NCBI GenBank assembly: GCA_047621665.1
Contig: JBLHMB010000004.1
Span: forward strand, 1-64,000
DNA: 64,000 nucleotides
Source of the DNA: Actimicrobium sp047621665
GTDB lineage: Bacteria > Pseudomonadota > Gammaproteobacteria > Burkholderiales > Burkholderiaceae_D
Reading direction: 5' to 3'
The notes below the pieces were generated by a model. That model was given only the letters and a program-made list of their open reading frames with translations. It did no database searches and was not told the DNA's origin. A program made the position numbers and the translations under genes. The stretch's first letter is position 1. The number at the start of each line of letters is the position of its first letter. Shown piece after piece: positions 45,608 through 54,254 of the stretch.

Positions 45608-46281
45608 ATGAGACACGGTGATATTTCCAGCAGTAACGACAGCGTCGGCGTAGCTGTCGTCAACTACAAGATGCCCCGCCTGCACACGCGCGCCGAGGTA
45701 CTCGAAAATGCCCGCAAGATCGGCGAGATGCTGGTCGGTATGAAAACCGGCTTGCCCGGCATGGACCTGGTGATTTTCCCGGAATACTCGACCCACGGCA
45801 TCATGTACGACGCGCAGGAAATGTTCGACACCGCCTCGACCATCCCCGGCCCGGAGACCGATGTCTTCGCCGCGGCCTGCATCAAGGCCAATGTCCGGGG
45901 CGTGTTTTCGATCACCGGCGAACAGCATGAAGAGCATCCGGACAAGGCTCCGTACAACACGCTGATCCTGATGAACAACAAGGGCGGGATCGTGCAGAAG
46001 TACCGCAAGATCATGCCGTGGACGCCGAACTGTCGGTCAGCAGCATCCGCGATGCGCGTCGCAACGGGCAATCGCAAAACCATTTGTACAAGCTGCTGCA
46101 CCGTGACTACACCGGCACCATCAATTCCGGCGAAGACCCGGCCGGTAAGGCCGATTGCCCGTTCGATTTCTACAAGACCTGGGTCAACAATCCGCAAGCC
46201 GCCCGCGCGCAATCGGAAGCGCTGACGCGGTCAACTGCCGGCACACCGGAATGCCCGATCGACGGCATCCCGAATACCTGA
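45608..46281 (+). pseudogene. amiE: Aliphatic amidase (AmiE-like) with catalytic-cysteine segment deleted
   Basis: The first 138 codons match aliphatic amidases of the nitrilase superfamily (GVAVVNYKMPRLHTRAEVL, FPEYSTHGIMYD with the catalytic Glu, KYRKIMPW with the catalytic Lys). From 46021 the sequence jumps, in another frame, to the C-terminal part (ELSVSSIRDARRNGQSQNHL, KLLHRDYTG, CPFDFYKTWV). About 120 codons are missing, including the catalytic Cys (position 166 in Pseudomonas AmiE). A good Shine-Dalgarno (AGAGGAG) remains. The enzyme should be inactive unless the gap is an assembly error. Confidence 0.9.
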
Positions 46282-46307
46282 TTTTTTTCTGCCCAAGGAG
46301 AATCGCG

Positions 46308-46562
46308 ATGATTGGCTTCATGCACTACAACAAATTCGGCACCGCCGGATTCACCGACAGCGGCAAGGCGCGCTGTGCGTCGTCGGCGCAAACCTGCCCG
46401 GTTTGCGTGCTGTCGTTCACGGCATCAGGCGGCGTGCTACCGGACGGCACCGTGCTGCAGAAAGACGAGTGGGTCAAGCTGGTCTGCAGCACGATCAAGG
46501 ATGACACCGTCAGCGGCGGCTATCAGGCCGGCTGTTTTGCGGGTGCGTATCCATCGTCCTGA
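46308..46562 (+). CDS. Small protein of unknown function in the amide operon
   Basis: 84 residues, not recognised. It starts MIGFMHYNKFGTAGFTDSG and has five cysteines, including CASSAQTCPVC, which might bind metal. ATG 46308 follows AAGGAG, a good ribosome-binding site, and the gene fits neatly between the amidase remnant and fmdA on the same strand. These two facts are the main support that it is real. No membrane segment or signal peptide is evident. Confidence 0.55.
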   Translation: MIGFMHYNKFGTAGFTDSGKARCASSAQTCPVCVLSFTASGGVLPDGTVLQKDEWVKLVCSTIKDDTVSGGYQAGCFAGAYPSS

Positions 46563-46608
46563 TTCAGCAACTCGTCCCCTTATTTTTGTTACCCAACAAG
46601 GAGCAACC

Positions 46609-47790
46609 ATGCAGCACTTCACCATCAAACCGGGCGTCCCACTGGCCGAACAACCTGAACTGGGTCATAACCGCTGGCATCCGGATATTCCGTTCCTGTC
46701 ACGCGTCAAACCGGGCGAAGAAATCATCATCGAGTCGCTCGACTTCCTCGATGCCCAGATCCATGACAACGACGATGTCGCCGATGTGCGCGATGTCGAC
46801 CTGACCCGCGCCCATCCGCTGACCGGTCCGTTCTACATCGAAGGCGCCGAACCCGGCGACTTGCTGGTGGTCGATCTGCTCGATATCAAGCCGATTACAC
46901 CGGTTGGTTTTTCGGGCGTATTTGCGAAGTCCAATGGCGGCGGTTTTCTGGCCGATTATTTTCCCGAGCCGGCCAAAGCGATCTGGGATTTGAAGGGCTT
47001 GTACGCGACTTCGCGCCATATTCCCGGCGTGCGCATCGCCGGACTGACGCATCCGGGTCTGATGGGTTGCTTGCCATCGATGGATTTGCTCAATGAATGG
47101 AACCGTCGCGAAGCGCCACTGGCCAAGCTCGGCCTGGCCAAACCACCGGATCCGAAGACGGCGGTCCTGCGTGGCGTGACCGGTTCTGCATTTGACCGGA
47201 TGGCGGCCGAAGCCGCGCGCACCGTGCCACCGCGCGAACATGGCGGCAATACCGACATCAAGGATTTGTCTTCCGGCACCCGGATTTTCTTCCCGGTCTA
47301 TGTCAAGGGTGCGGGCTTTTCGATGGGCGACTTGCACTTCTCGCAGGGCGATGGCGAAATCGGGTTTTGCGGCGCGATCGAGATGGATGGCGCAACCCAT
47401 GTGGCGTTCGACCTGATCAAGGGCGGCATGGCCAAGTCCGGCCTGACGGCACCGATTTTCCTGCCGAGCGTGGTCAAGCCGCACTACAGCAAGTACATCA
47501 CTTTCGAAGGCATCAGCGTCGAGAACGGCAAGAACTATTACCTCGATGCGACAGTAGCCTATCGTCAGGCTTGCCTGAAGGCGATTGATTACCTGACCCG
47601 CTTCGGTTACACCGGCCCGCAAGCCTACATGTTGCTGACCGCCGCGCCGGTCGAAGGTCGCATCGGCGGCATCGTCGATATTCCGAACTGTGCCTGCACA
47701 GTGTCGATCCCGACCGAGATTTTCGATCAGGACATCACGCCAAAAGGCATGCTCAACGACCTCGCGCACTGGGGGCGCAAGCAACCGTAA
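46609..47790 (+). CDS. fmdA: Formamidase / acetamidase FmdA
   Basis: Hydrolyses formamide (and possibly other short amides) to ammonia and the acid. At 393 residues it is the usual length, beginning MQHFTIKPGVPLAEQPELGHNRWHPDIP. Motifs of the FmdA/AmdA family include VGFSGVFAKSNGGGFLADYFPEP, THPGLMGCLPSMDLL, EHGGNTDIKDLSSGTRIFFPVYV and HFSQGDGEIGFCGAIEM. ATG 46609 follows AAGGAG. It appears intact, in contrast to the amidase upstream. Confidence 0.96.
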   Translation: MQHFTIKPGVPLAEQPELGHNRWHPDIPFLSRVKPGEEIIIESLDFLDAQIHDNDDVADVRDVDLTRAHPLTGPFYIEGAEPGDLLVVDLLDIKPITPVGFSGVFAKSNGGGFLADYFPEPAKAIWDLKGLYATSRHIPGVRIAGLTHPGLMGCLPSMDLLNEWNRREAPLAKLGLAKPPDPKTAVLRGVTGSAFDRMAAEAARTVPPREHGGNTDIKDLSSGTRIFFPVYVKGAGFSMGDLHFSQGDGEIGFCGAIEMDGATHVAFDLIKGGMAKSGLTAPIFLPSVVKPHYSKYITFEGISVENGKNYYLDATVAYRQACLKAIDYLTRFGYTGPQAYMLLTAAPVEGRIGGIVDIPNCACTVSIPTEIFDQDITPKGMLNDLAHWGRKQP

Positions 47791-47850
47791 CCGGGTCGAT
47801 CTGCGGCGGGGTCAGCGACCTTGCCGCTTCATTTTTACAAGGAAATCATC

Positions 47851-48150
47851 ATGCCGTTCTATGACATCCACTGCAGCGAATGTGAAGGCATTTTCGAGCG
47901 CATGCTCAAGGTCAGCGACCTGCATACCGAAGTCGAATGCCCGTACTGCAAGCAGCAAACCACAGCGCGTCCGGCACTCAATGCGTCGCGCGTAAGTCTG
48001 CAAGTCACCGATACATGGAAGCCACGCACCGGTGCCGAACGACTGGCCGGTAATGGCGTGGCGGGACAGGGCACCAGCACGCGGCGGATTCGTAATAGCG
48101 TGCTGCATAACTGCAAGGGACATAGTTGCAGTATTTGTGAGTTGCCTTGA
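47851..48150 (+). CDS. fmdB: FmdB family zinc-ribbon regulator
   Basis: A 99-residue protein with an N-terminal zinc ribbon: MPFYDIHCSECEGIFERML, then CPYCKQQTTARPAL. Two further C-terminal cysteine pairs may bind metal (CKGHSCSIC). FmdB was first described as a regulatory protein of formamidase expression. It follows fmdA by 60 nt and closes the amide cluster. ATG 47851 has AAGGA upstream. Confidence 0.88.
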   Translation: MPFYDIHCSECEGIFERMLKVSDLHTEVECPYCKQQTTARPALNASRVSLQVTDTWKPRTGAERLAGNGVAGQGTSTRRIRNSVLHNCKGHSCSICELP

Positions 48151-48339
48151 GGGATCTCTTTTTATCTGATCGTTGGAGTCAGTTAGTGACGAAATTTATT
48201 TGCCGCTCAGAGATGTCTGTATTTTTCCAATGAAAGTGAATCCAGCGTGATGCATTGAAAACTCCATAGGAATAACGTTCTTATACTCTTTGCTTGGTTG
48301 AGGCAGTGTTCAATGCAAGGCATCATGCAGAGAGAAATA

Positions 48340-48922
48340 ATGAGCAGCGCTACATCCGGAATCACAGCAAGCGAACAGGTTGATCACCTGTTTCAAGAAG
48401 TCAGCAACTTGCTGATGACGGCGCGACGCGAGGTGCGTAGGACCGTCAACGATGTGATGATCCAGACTTATTGGCAAATTGGTCGACTCATCGTGAAAGA
48501 GGAACAAAGCGGTGCGGCTCGCGCAGTGTATGGCAAAGGGACGCTCGAACTGCTGTCGCGCAGACTAACTGCGCAATTCGGCAAGGGCTATTCGCTAGCC
48601 AATCTGCGCAATTTCCGCCAATTTTTCCAGACCTATCGTGCTGACGAGATTCGCTACACGGCAGGTAGCGAATTGAGCTGGTCGCACTATCGCCTGTTGA
48701 TGCGCATAGAAAAAAGCGAGGCGCGTTGCTGGTATGCACAGGAAGCTATCGCGCAAAACTGACGAGGCCGTGGCACGCTATTCGTTGCTCGCTGATAGCA
48801 AGCAACTATTCGCCAGTCGATACCGCGCGTTGCTTCCTACTGAAGAGGAACTTCAGGCAGAACTGCGACGTGACCGTGCACTGCTTGAATCGAGGGCTGC
48901 ATTGAATGACGGCGCTCAATGA
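48340..48922 (+). pseudogene. DUF1016 (YhcG-type) gene with the middle deleted
   Basis: Codons from 48340 encode a complete DUF1016 N-terminal domain (VMIQTYWQIGRLIVKEEQSG, YGKGTLELLSRRLTAQFGKGYSLANLRNFRQF, SWSHYRLLMRI, CWYAQEAIAQN), then stop at 48760-48762. In another frame, from about 48748, follows the extreme C-terminus of the same family (DEAVARYSLLADSKQLFASRY, LPTEEELQAEL). The central PD-(D/E)XK part, about 150-180 residues, is missing. A deletion with frame change is the simplest explanation. Confidence 0.85.
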
Positions 48923-49006
48923 TCACTTTCCGTTACGGTTATCGCGCCTGCGTAATTGCGTGCCGTGTCGCTGAAGGGGACAAAGCTACCGTATTTGTGA
49001 ATCGCC

Positions 49007-49489
49007 TCAAATACTATTCTTGCGCCCCCACCACACATGCAGCGGCAACCCCGCCGCAAAGCCAATCCCGATCACCCAGTGTGTCCACGACCAGAGTGGT
49101 CGCGTTGCTTCGCCGGCAAGGTAATACAAACCATACCCGGTCAACACCAGCAAGGCCACCAGCGCCAGCATGCTCCAGCCCGAGTTGCGATTACGCCGCG
49201 CTCGCAGGCCGCGCCGGATGTGGTTGTTGAGCATGCTGCCGAGCAGGAACAGCAGCACCATCGCGACTGCCCCGTGCAACTTCATCGACCACGGTTCCAG
49301 TGGGCTGATCGATTCGCCGAATTCGGTCACTGGCCGCAGGAAAAAATGCCCGAGCAGCCACAAGAATCCGCTCACGGTGAGCAGCCCGATAGTCAGATAG
49401 ACGGCGCGGCGCTGCCAGCGTTCCATTGGCATGGTCGAGGCAGCGCGAGAGCGTGACGGATGGTGCAGTGTCTGTTTTGTCGGGTGCAT
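49007..49489 (-). CDS. Small cytochrome-b-like membrane protein of the flavinylation operon
   Basis: 160 residues with four hydrophobic segments (about 28-48, 68-90, 103-125, 135-152) and several histidines at helix ends (GHFFLRP, KLHGAVAM, NNHIRRG, WTHWVIG, PLHVWWG). This resembles DUF4405/cytochrome b561-like haem-binding membrane proteins, although the family cannot be confirmed by eye. It is the last gene of the operon that also encodes ApbE and an FMN-binding protein, so a role in passing electrons across the membrane to a periplasmic flavin is likely. The start (49489, or Met at 49432) is uncertain because no clear ribosome-binding site is visible. Confidence 0.7.
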   Translation of the reverse strand: MHPTKQTLHHPSRSRAASTMPMERWQRRAVYLTIGLLTVSGFLWLLGHFFLRPVTEFGESISPLEPWSMKLHGAVAMVLLFLLGSMLNNHIRRGLRARRNRNSGWSMLALVALLVLTGYGLYYLAGEATRPLWSWTHWVIGIGFAAGLPLHVWWGRKNSI

Positions 49490-49492
49490 GGG

Positions 49493-50320
49493 TCAGAGTA
49501 TGAAAGCCTGCGCGCCATGATGCGCCAGCAGTGGATGGACGGCATCGCCGCTGGCCATGACGACCTTGGTCAGTGCATCGGCATGCAGGCAATCGGCGGC
49601 TTGCACGGTGACGCTGCGCGCACTGGTGACTGCTTCGCCGTTGCGGCCATCGACCAGTGCGCTGACTTGTTGCGATCCAATCTGCCGAGCTGAAAAGTAA
49701 ATGGCCGAGGTGGCCAGTGACGCGTTGGCGAGGTTTACCGTCACGCTACTGCCGGTGACGGTGGCCGGATCGCGGATCGCAATCGGAAACGGGAGGGTGC
49801 CGAGCACGCGCACGTCGCCGCCGGCATTGACGCAGGCTGACGTAACGCCGGCTTGCTGAAGGGCGGCGATGGCCTGGTCGACCGCGTAACCCTTGGCAAT
49901 GCCACCGAGGTCGATCAAGACGTCGCGGGTTTTGCGGATGCAATCACTGCTTGCTAGCACCAGCCCGCAATCGTCGGCCTGATAGACCGGCGACGCGCCG
50001 GGCGGTAGCGGCAGATAGTCCCATTGTGCCAACTTGGTCGCGCAACTGATATTGAAGATCCCGCCACTGCCGGCATGCAGTTGCACCGCGCAGCCGATGA
50101 CGCGGGCTGTGTGCGCATCGACGGCGATACAGGCGCCGACGGGAGCGGCGTTGATGCGGCTGACATCACTGTCGGCATCGTGAAAGCTCATCAGCCGGTG
50201 GATCGTCGCGATAGCATCAAACGCGGCCGCGAAAGCCGCTGCCAGTTGATGCACATCGAGCACATCGGCGATCCGGATATCGACCAGCGTGCCCAGCCAC
50301 GGTTGCGCGCGACACTTCAT
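49493..50320 (-). CDS. apbE: FAD:protein FMN transferase ApbE
   Basis: Covalently attaches FMN from FAD to Thr/Ser of periplasmic target proteins. 275 residues, with the family motif VLIDLGGIAKGYAVDQAI and the C-terminal Asp region LHADALTKVVM. The N-terminus lacks a distinct signal peptide in this reading (MKCRAQPWLGTLVDIRI), so export is unclear; the start is fixed by the ATGA overlap with the FMN-binding protein gene. The neighbouring FMN-binding protein is its obvious substrate. Confidence 0.92.
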   Translation of the reverse strand: MKCRAQPWLGTLVDIRIADVLDVHQLAAAFAAAFDAIATIHRLMSFHDADSDVSRINAAPVGACIAVDAHTARVIGCAVQLHAGSGGIFNISCATKLAQWDYLPLPPGASPVYQADDCGLVLASSDCIRKTRDVLIDLGGIAKGYAVDQAIAALQQAGVTSACVNAGGDVRVLGTLPFPIAIRDPATVTGSSVTVNLANASLATSAIYFSARQIGSQQVSALVDGRNGEAVTSARSVTVQAADCLHADALTKVVMASGDAVHPLLAHHGAQAFIL

Positions 50321-50856
50321 TTTTTGAGGGCGACCTGTGCAATCGCAGCGATGCGGCGCACGCCATCGGTGACGTGACTCGATGACAGCGACGCACCACT
50401 GATGTTGCTGATGCCTTCGCCGATGGCCAGCCCTGCCTGCGCCGATTTGCCGACGAACTGCTTGCGCCAGGCCGGACTGCGGATTTCAAAACCGTGGCTT
50501 TCGCGGTAGGTCAGGATCTCGATCTGCCGCACCGTCGCGTCAGGATTCACCGCCACCGCATACGAAATCAGTTCATATTTGCCGATCACGTCGTCGAGCA
50601 CGACATAGCCCAGCAGGGTCTCGCCATGCCAGGCCGACATGACGCGCCATTGCACCGAGCGCGCCGGCAGACCGGCGAGTTTTTGCACCTCACGCATTTG
50701 CGCCGCCGTCAGGTCCAGCGGTTGCGCCTTGAACGCGGTGGCGTCGGCAAACATGACCTGCTGCGCTTCTTCTGCCGTCAGGTATTGGGTGGCGAAAGCG
50801 CTGCCGCTGGCGAGCACGGCACAGCCTGCCAGTGCGACGCCATGGCCGATATTCAA
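50317..50856 (-). CDS. Periplasmic FMN-binding domain protein (ApbE substrate)
   Basis: 179 residues with a signal peptide (ALAGCAVLASGSAFA) and an FMN-binding domain as in NqrC/RnfG. The flavinylation motif is in ISGASLSSSHVTDGVRRIA (about residues 150-168), with a Ser/Thr acceptor. The start is TTG at 50856, overlapping the porin stop by 4 nt; the apbE start overlaps its own stop by 4 nt. The three genes are thus translationally coupled. It is expected to be a one-electron carrier in the periplasm. Confidence 0.88.
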   Translation of the reverse strand: MNIGHGVALAGCAVLASGSAFATQYLTAEEAQQVMFADATAFKAQPLDLTAAQMREVQKLAGLPARSVQWRVMSAWHGETLLGYVVLDDVIGKYELISYAVAVNPDATVRQIEILTYRESHGFEIRSPAWRKQFVGKSAQAGLAIGEGISNISGASLSSSHVTDGVRRIAAIAQVALKK

Positions 50857-52136
50857 AATGCGTAACCCATGCCGAGGTTGAAGCGGTCGCGCGTCGGGTC
50901 GGTCTGGAATTTCTGGTAATCGGCCTTCAGTACGACGCCTTCACCGACCCGCAGGTTAACGCCAGTGGTGGCGACTTTTTCAGTGGGTCCTGCCGCGACA
51001 GCGACGCCTTGCGCCTGGCCGGTATAGCTGCGCGCGGTATTGAATTGCTCGTAACGGATGAACGGCGCGAAGACGTAGTCCTGTGACTTCCAGGCCTGAT
51101 AGGCTGCTTGCAGATACCAGCCATCGAACGCCGACGGCACCGGCGCCGGATTGCCGGAGAAGGTCGCATTGAGCGCGGCAGTATTGCTGATCGTGCCGCG
51201 TGCATAAAGGCCGACCAGATCCCATTTTCCCGGTGTATAACGGGCATGCACATCCCACAATGTCACGCGCGAATTCGGCGCCGCGAAGTTGGCTGCACCC
51301 TGTGCGACCTTGCCGCTGAAGAGCGAGCCACCCAGCAACAGGCCCGGTACGCCGCGCCAGTTCAGTGCTGCATGGCCACCCAGATTGCGTGACTTGGCCA
51401 ACTGGCCTTCCTGATGGATGCTGGCCAGTGGCGATTCGCGCCCTTCGGCGGCGGCCGCGTCCCATTTGCCGAGATCAAAACCGGTGGTCAGACCGAGGTC
51501 CCAGGTCAGGCCGTTGTCCAGCGTCGATGACAGACCGACGCCGGCTTCGCGCCAGGTTGACGGGATGATTGCGGTTTCGACGAAATTACGTTCCACGCCG
51601 TAATATGCGGTCGGCTCATGGTTGGTATTGAGCAGGCCGGCGGGTATCAGGAACAGACCGGCCTTGGCGCGCAGGCCGTTGTCGAATTCGCGTTCGATGT
51701 AGAGCTGTTCGACGGCGGCCTCGCCGTTATCGGTGGCTGAGGTGACTGCGTGTTCCCATTCGAATTCGGTGACCAGTTTGGTTTTTGCATCGAAGCGATG
51801 CTGGATACCGATGACGGCACGACGCACATCGGTCTGGGCAGCGCTGGCATCTTTGGTCGGACGGTTGTAATTGACTTCGCCATAGCCGGACAGAACGGTT
51901 TGCGGTGCGCTGCTCATGCTGGTCTGGCTGGCGGTTGCCGGCGCTGGTTCGGCCAACTGACGGGCTTCGACGGCATCGCTTTGCTTGCGGGTCGCGGCCA
52001 GTTCGGCTTTGACCAGGTCAAGTTCGGCAGCGAGTTTGTCTAGGCGTTGCATCAGGTCGGCTTCACTGGCGTGTGCCAGCATCGGAAGGGTGCAAAAAGC
52101 AAGCGCAACAGCGCGGGCGGTAAGAGTCAGTGTCAT
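50853..52136 (-). CDS. Outer-membrane porin, OprP/phosphate-selective-like
   Basis: 427 residues. A signal peptide (ALAFCTLPMLAHA) is followed by a coiled coil (LMQRLDKLAAELDLVKAELAATRKQSDAV) and then alternating beta-strand sequence to a C-terminal Phe (GMGYAF), as expected for a porin barrel. The N-terminal coiled coil plus barrel resembles OprP/OprO-like porins, but the substrate is not predictable. ATG 52136 is the start next to the signal peptide; the frame runs further to 52199. It is 25 nt behind the peroxidase gene. Confidence 0.85.
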   Translation of the reverse strand: MTLTLTARAVALAFCTLPMLAHASEADLMQRLDKLAAELDLVKAELAATRKQSDAVEARQLAEPAPATASQTSMSSAPQTVLSGYGEVNYNRPTKDASAAQTDVRRAVIGIQHRFDAKTKLVTEFEWEHAVTSATDNGEAAVEQLYIEREFDNGLRAKAGLFLIPAGLLNTNHEPTAYYGVERNFVETAIIPSTWREAGVGLSSTLDNGLTWDLGLTTGFDLGKWDAAAAEGRESPLASIHQEGQLAKSRNLGGHAALNWRGVPGLLLGGSLFSGKVAQGAANFAAPNSRVTLWDVHARYTPGKWDLVGLYARGTISNTAALNATFSGNPAPVPSAFDGWYLQAAYQAWKSQDYVFAPFIRYEQFNTARSYTGQAQGVAVAAGPTEKVATTGVNLRVGEGVVLKADYQKFQTDPTRDRFNLGMGYAF

Positions 52137-52161
52137 GGTGTGGTTGCGAGGTGAGGTGGTA

Positions 52162-53406
52162 TTAAGGGGTGATTTGATAACCATCGCTGAGCGTGCCAAG
52201 AAACGTGATCACGTCTTCGATTTCCGCTGCCGACAGCGCCGGCGCCATGCCGGGCAAGCGGTTGTAAGGGACTTCGGAGAGGTTGACGTTTTTCTTGTAG
52301 ATCGCCGGCAGGTCGTCAAACTTGTTGATGCTGCCGTCAGCGGCACGCGGATACCATTCTTCCGGGTTGGTATCGCGCCGGACATAAAAGCCCAGCACAT
52401 CGCGCAAATTGGTAAAGCGGCCGTTGTGGAAAAATACTTTGCGGGTAGCGACGTTACGCAAGGTCGGGACCTTGAAGGCACCACACAGGTCGGCGCGGTG
52501 GCTCAGGTCGGTGCGGATCGGACCGCACAGGCCGAGATCGAAATAGGCCGGGTCAGCGTTGGCCGGAATCGCCGGATTACGCGGTACGCCGAGGTTGTCG
52601 TAACTGAAATCGGTAAATAGCGGCGAGTTGCCATCGGCTCCCCGGGCGCTGGTATGGCAAGCGGCACAATTGCCCTTGGCAGGATCGTTGAAGAGCGCCA
52701 GGCCGCGTAGTTCAGCGGTAGCGAGGGAGACTTTGCCAGCCAGAAACAGGTCATATTTGGCATCGAACGGGAAAAACTCCTGATCTTCTTTCTGATACTG
52801 CTGCAAGGCGAAACCAATCCGATCGACAGTTTGCTCGGGCGCAGCAAGGATGTCGCTGCCGAATACACGCCGGAATTCTTCGACATAAGCCGTCTTTGCC
52901 AGACGCGCGGTCAGATCGGCATTACTGATGTTGGCCATTTCATGCGCAGCCAGTAGCGGAACCCTGGCCTGTTCGGCCAGCGTGGTGGCGCTGCCATCGC
53001 GATTGAAACCTGCGGTAGGTGTGCCGTCCCTGGCAAAGAAAAACGCCGGAAGCAGGTTCAGGTAGCGCAAAGAGGGTGTCGCCCGGGTGCCGGGCAACTG
53101 CTGGTCGATGCCGCCAAGTTGTACCGCTAGATTGTTCGATTGGGCGTGCGCATTGGCCGGGTTATGGCAGGTGGCACAAGCCATCTGGCCGGATGTCGAT
53201 AGCGAGGTATCACTGAAGATTTTTTGGCCGAGCAGGGCAGCGGCACTGAGCGTTACGGCGGGGGGCGTGGAGGCGACCGGTGCGGTAGTTTGACCGCCGC
53301 CGCCACAGGCGGTGAGGATCAAGACGCTGAACAGGACAAGACAGATATCGCTCGGTCGCCACAAATAACGTGCGACCGGTGATCGGTATGAAGGACTTGA
53401 TGACAT
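52162..53406 (-). CDS. Di-haem cytochrome c peroxidase / MauG-like lipoprotein
   Basis: 414 residues. The N-terminus ends in VLILTACGGGG, a lipobox. There are two c-type haem sites: MACATCHNPANAH (about residue 77) and GNCAACHTSARG (about 247), with a distal Met region (PGMAPALSAAEI) near the end. The family covers bacterial cytochrome c peroxidases, which reduce H2O2, and MauG-like enzymes, which oxidise proteins. It is the first gene of the five-gene operon and the closest to the Fur-box-like promoter. Confidence 0.9.
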   Translation of the reverse strand: MSSSPSYRSPVARYLWRPSDICLVLFSVLILTACGGGGQTTAPVASTPPAVTLSAAALLGQKIFSDTSLSTSGQMACATCHNPANAHAQSNNLAVQLGGIDQQLPGTRATPSLRYLNLLPAFFFARDGTPTAGFNRDGSATTLAEQARVPLLAAHEMANISNADLTARLAKTAYVEEFRRVFGSDILAAPEQTVDRIGFALQQYQKEDQEFFPFDAKYDLFLAGKVSLATAELRGLALFNDPAKGNCAACHTSARGADGNSPLFTDFSYDNLGVPRNPAIPANADPAYFDLGLCGPIRTDLSHRADLCGAFKVPTLRNVATRKVFFHNGRFTNLRDVLGFYVRRDTNPEEWYPRAADGSINKFDDLPAIYKKNVNLSEVPYNRLPGMAPALSAAEIEDVITFLGTLSDGYQITP

Positions 53407-53453
53407 GGGTTGGGCGGGGGCGGACGTGGTTAATCGGGCAGGCGTTTTCTTCC

Positions 53454-53472
53454 AATGAGAATGATTCTAATT
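53454..53472. promoter_or_regulatory. Fur-box-like operator
   Basis: AATGAGAATGATTCTAATT: 16 of 19 positions are palindromic, and its TGAGAAT-N-ATTCT core is the 7-1-7 type Fur site. It overlaps the -10 element of the promoter of the di-haem peroxidase operon, the position expected for iron-dependent repression. Confidence 0.7.
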
Positions 53473-53492
53473 TAGAAGTGGGAGTCCGGCAA
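53464..53492 (-). promoter_or_regulatory. Promoter of the peroxidase-porin-flavinylation operon
   Basis: Read on the minus strand: TTGCCG (53492-53487), a 17-nt spacer, TAGAAT (53469-53464). The -10 lies inside the Fur-box-like site. Distance to the first start codon is about 57 nt. Confidence 0.6.
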
Positions 53493-53563
53493 GCCCCCGC
53501 TTGCCGAATTTCCGTCTTTCTTTATTACTCGCTGTATTCCCAGCCCTGCGCCCGGTGAGTTCG

Positions 53564-54253
53564 TCAGCCCGCCAACGGCAACATCAAACTCCTTAGTAAT
53601 TCGCTGGCACCGTCCCACACAATCTGCACGCCGAGGCAGAGCAAAATGAACGCAGACAGGCGCATGAAAATCACGGTACCCGCTTCGCCCAGCGGTTTCA
53701 AAAGACGCTGCGCATAGCGAAATGCCAGATATAACAGGACCGCAGTGACTAGCAGCGCGAGTACGCCGCCGCCCATCCGTGCCACCGACAGGCTCAGGCG
53801 CTGGTCATTGAGCGATACACCGACCGTGATAGCTGCCGCCAGCGATCCGGGGCCGCAGCTGATCGGAAAGGTCAGCGGGTAGAACGCCTGGCGCAGTGAT
53901 TGTTCATTCGAATACTGGTCCGCCAGTTCGGTACGGCGATCATCGGTGACATGGCTGGCGTTGAGCAAACGCCAGGCGTTGGCCGCGACGATCAGCCCGC
54001 CGCCGACCCGTACGATCGGTAGCGAGATGCCGAAAAACTCCAGTACGTACGAGCCAATGAGCATCGAACCGGCCATCAGCGCAAACATGTTGCGTGCAAT
54101 CTTGCGCGCCAGTAGCGCGCGCGTCTTGGTCGACGCGCCCTGCGTCAGGCTCAGGAAGATTGGCGCAGTGGCTGCCGGATTCAAAATCGGCAGCAGTGCC
54201 GCCAGCACGAACAGGAAGCTTTTACCCAGTGCCAGCAACAGTTCGATGGCCAT
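53564..54253 (-). CDS. MarC family integral membrane protein
   Basis: 229 residues with six hydrophobic segments and the family features FLFVLAALLPILNPAATAPIFLSL at the N-terminus and YPLTFPISCGPGSLAAAITVG in the middle. The biological role of MarC proteins is not established. It starts 1 nt after the stop of the BCCT transporter gene, so the two are probably one transcript. Confidence 0.9.
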   Translation of the reverse strand: MAIELLLALGKSFLFVLAALLPILNPAATAPIFLSLTQGASTKTRALLARKIARNMFALMAGSMLIGSYVLEFFGISLPIVRVGGGLIVAANAWRLLNASHVTDDRRTELADQYSNEQSLRQAFYPLTFPISCGPGSLAAAITVGVSLNDQRLSLSVARMGGGVLALLVTAVLLYLAFRYAQRLLKPLGEAGTVIFMRLSAFILLCLGVQIVWDGASELLRSLMLPLAG

Positions 54254-54254
54254 C

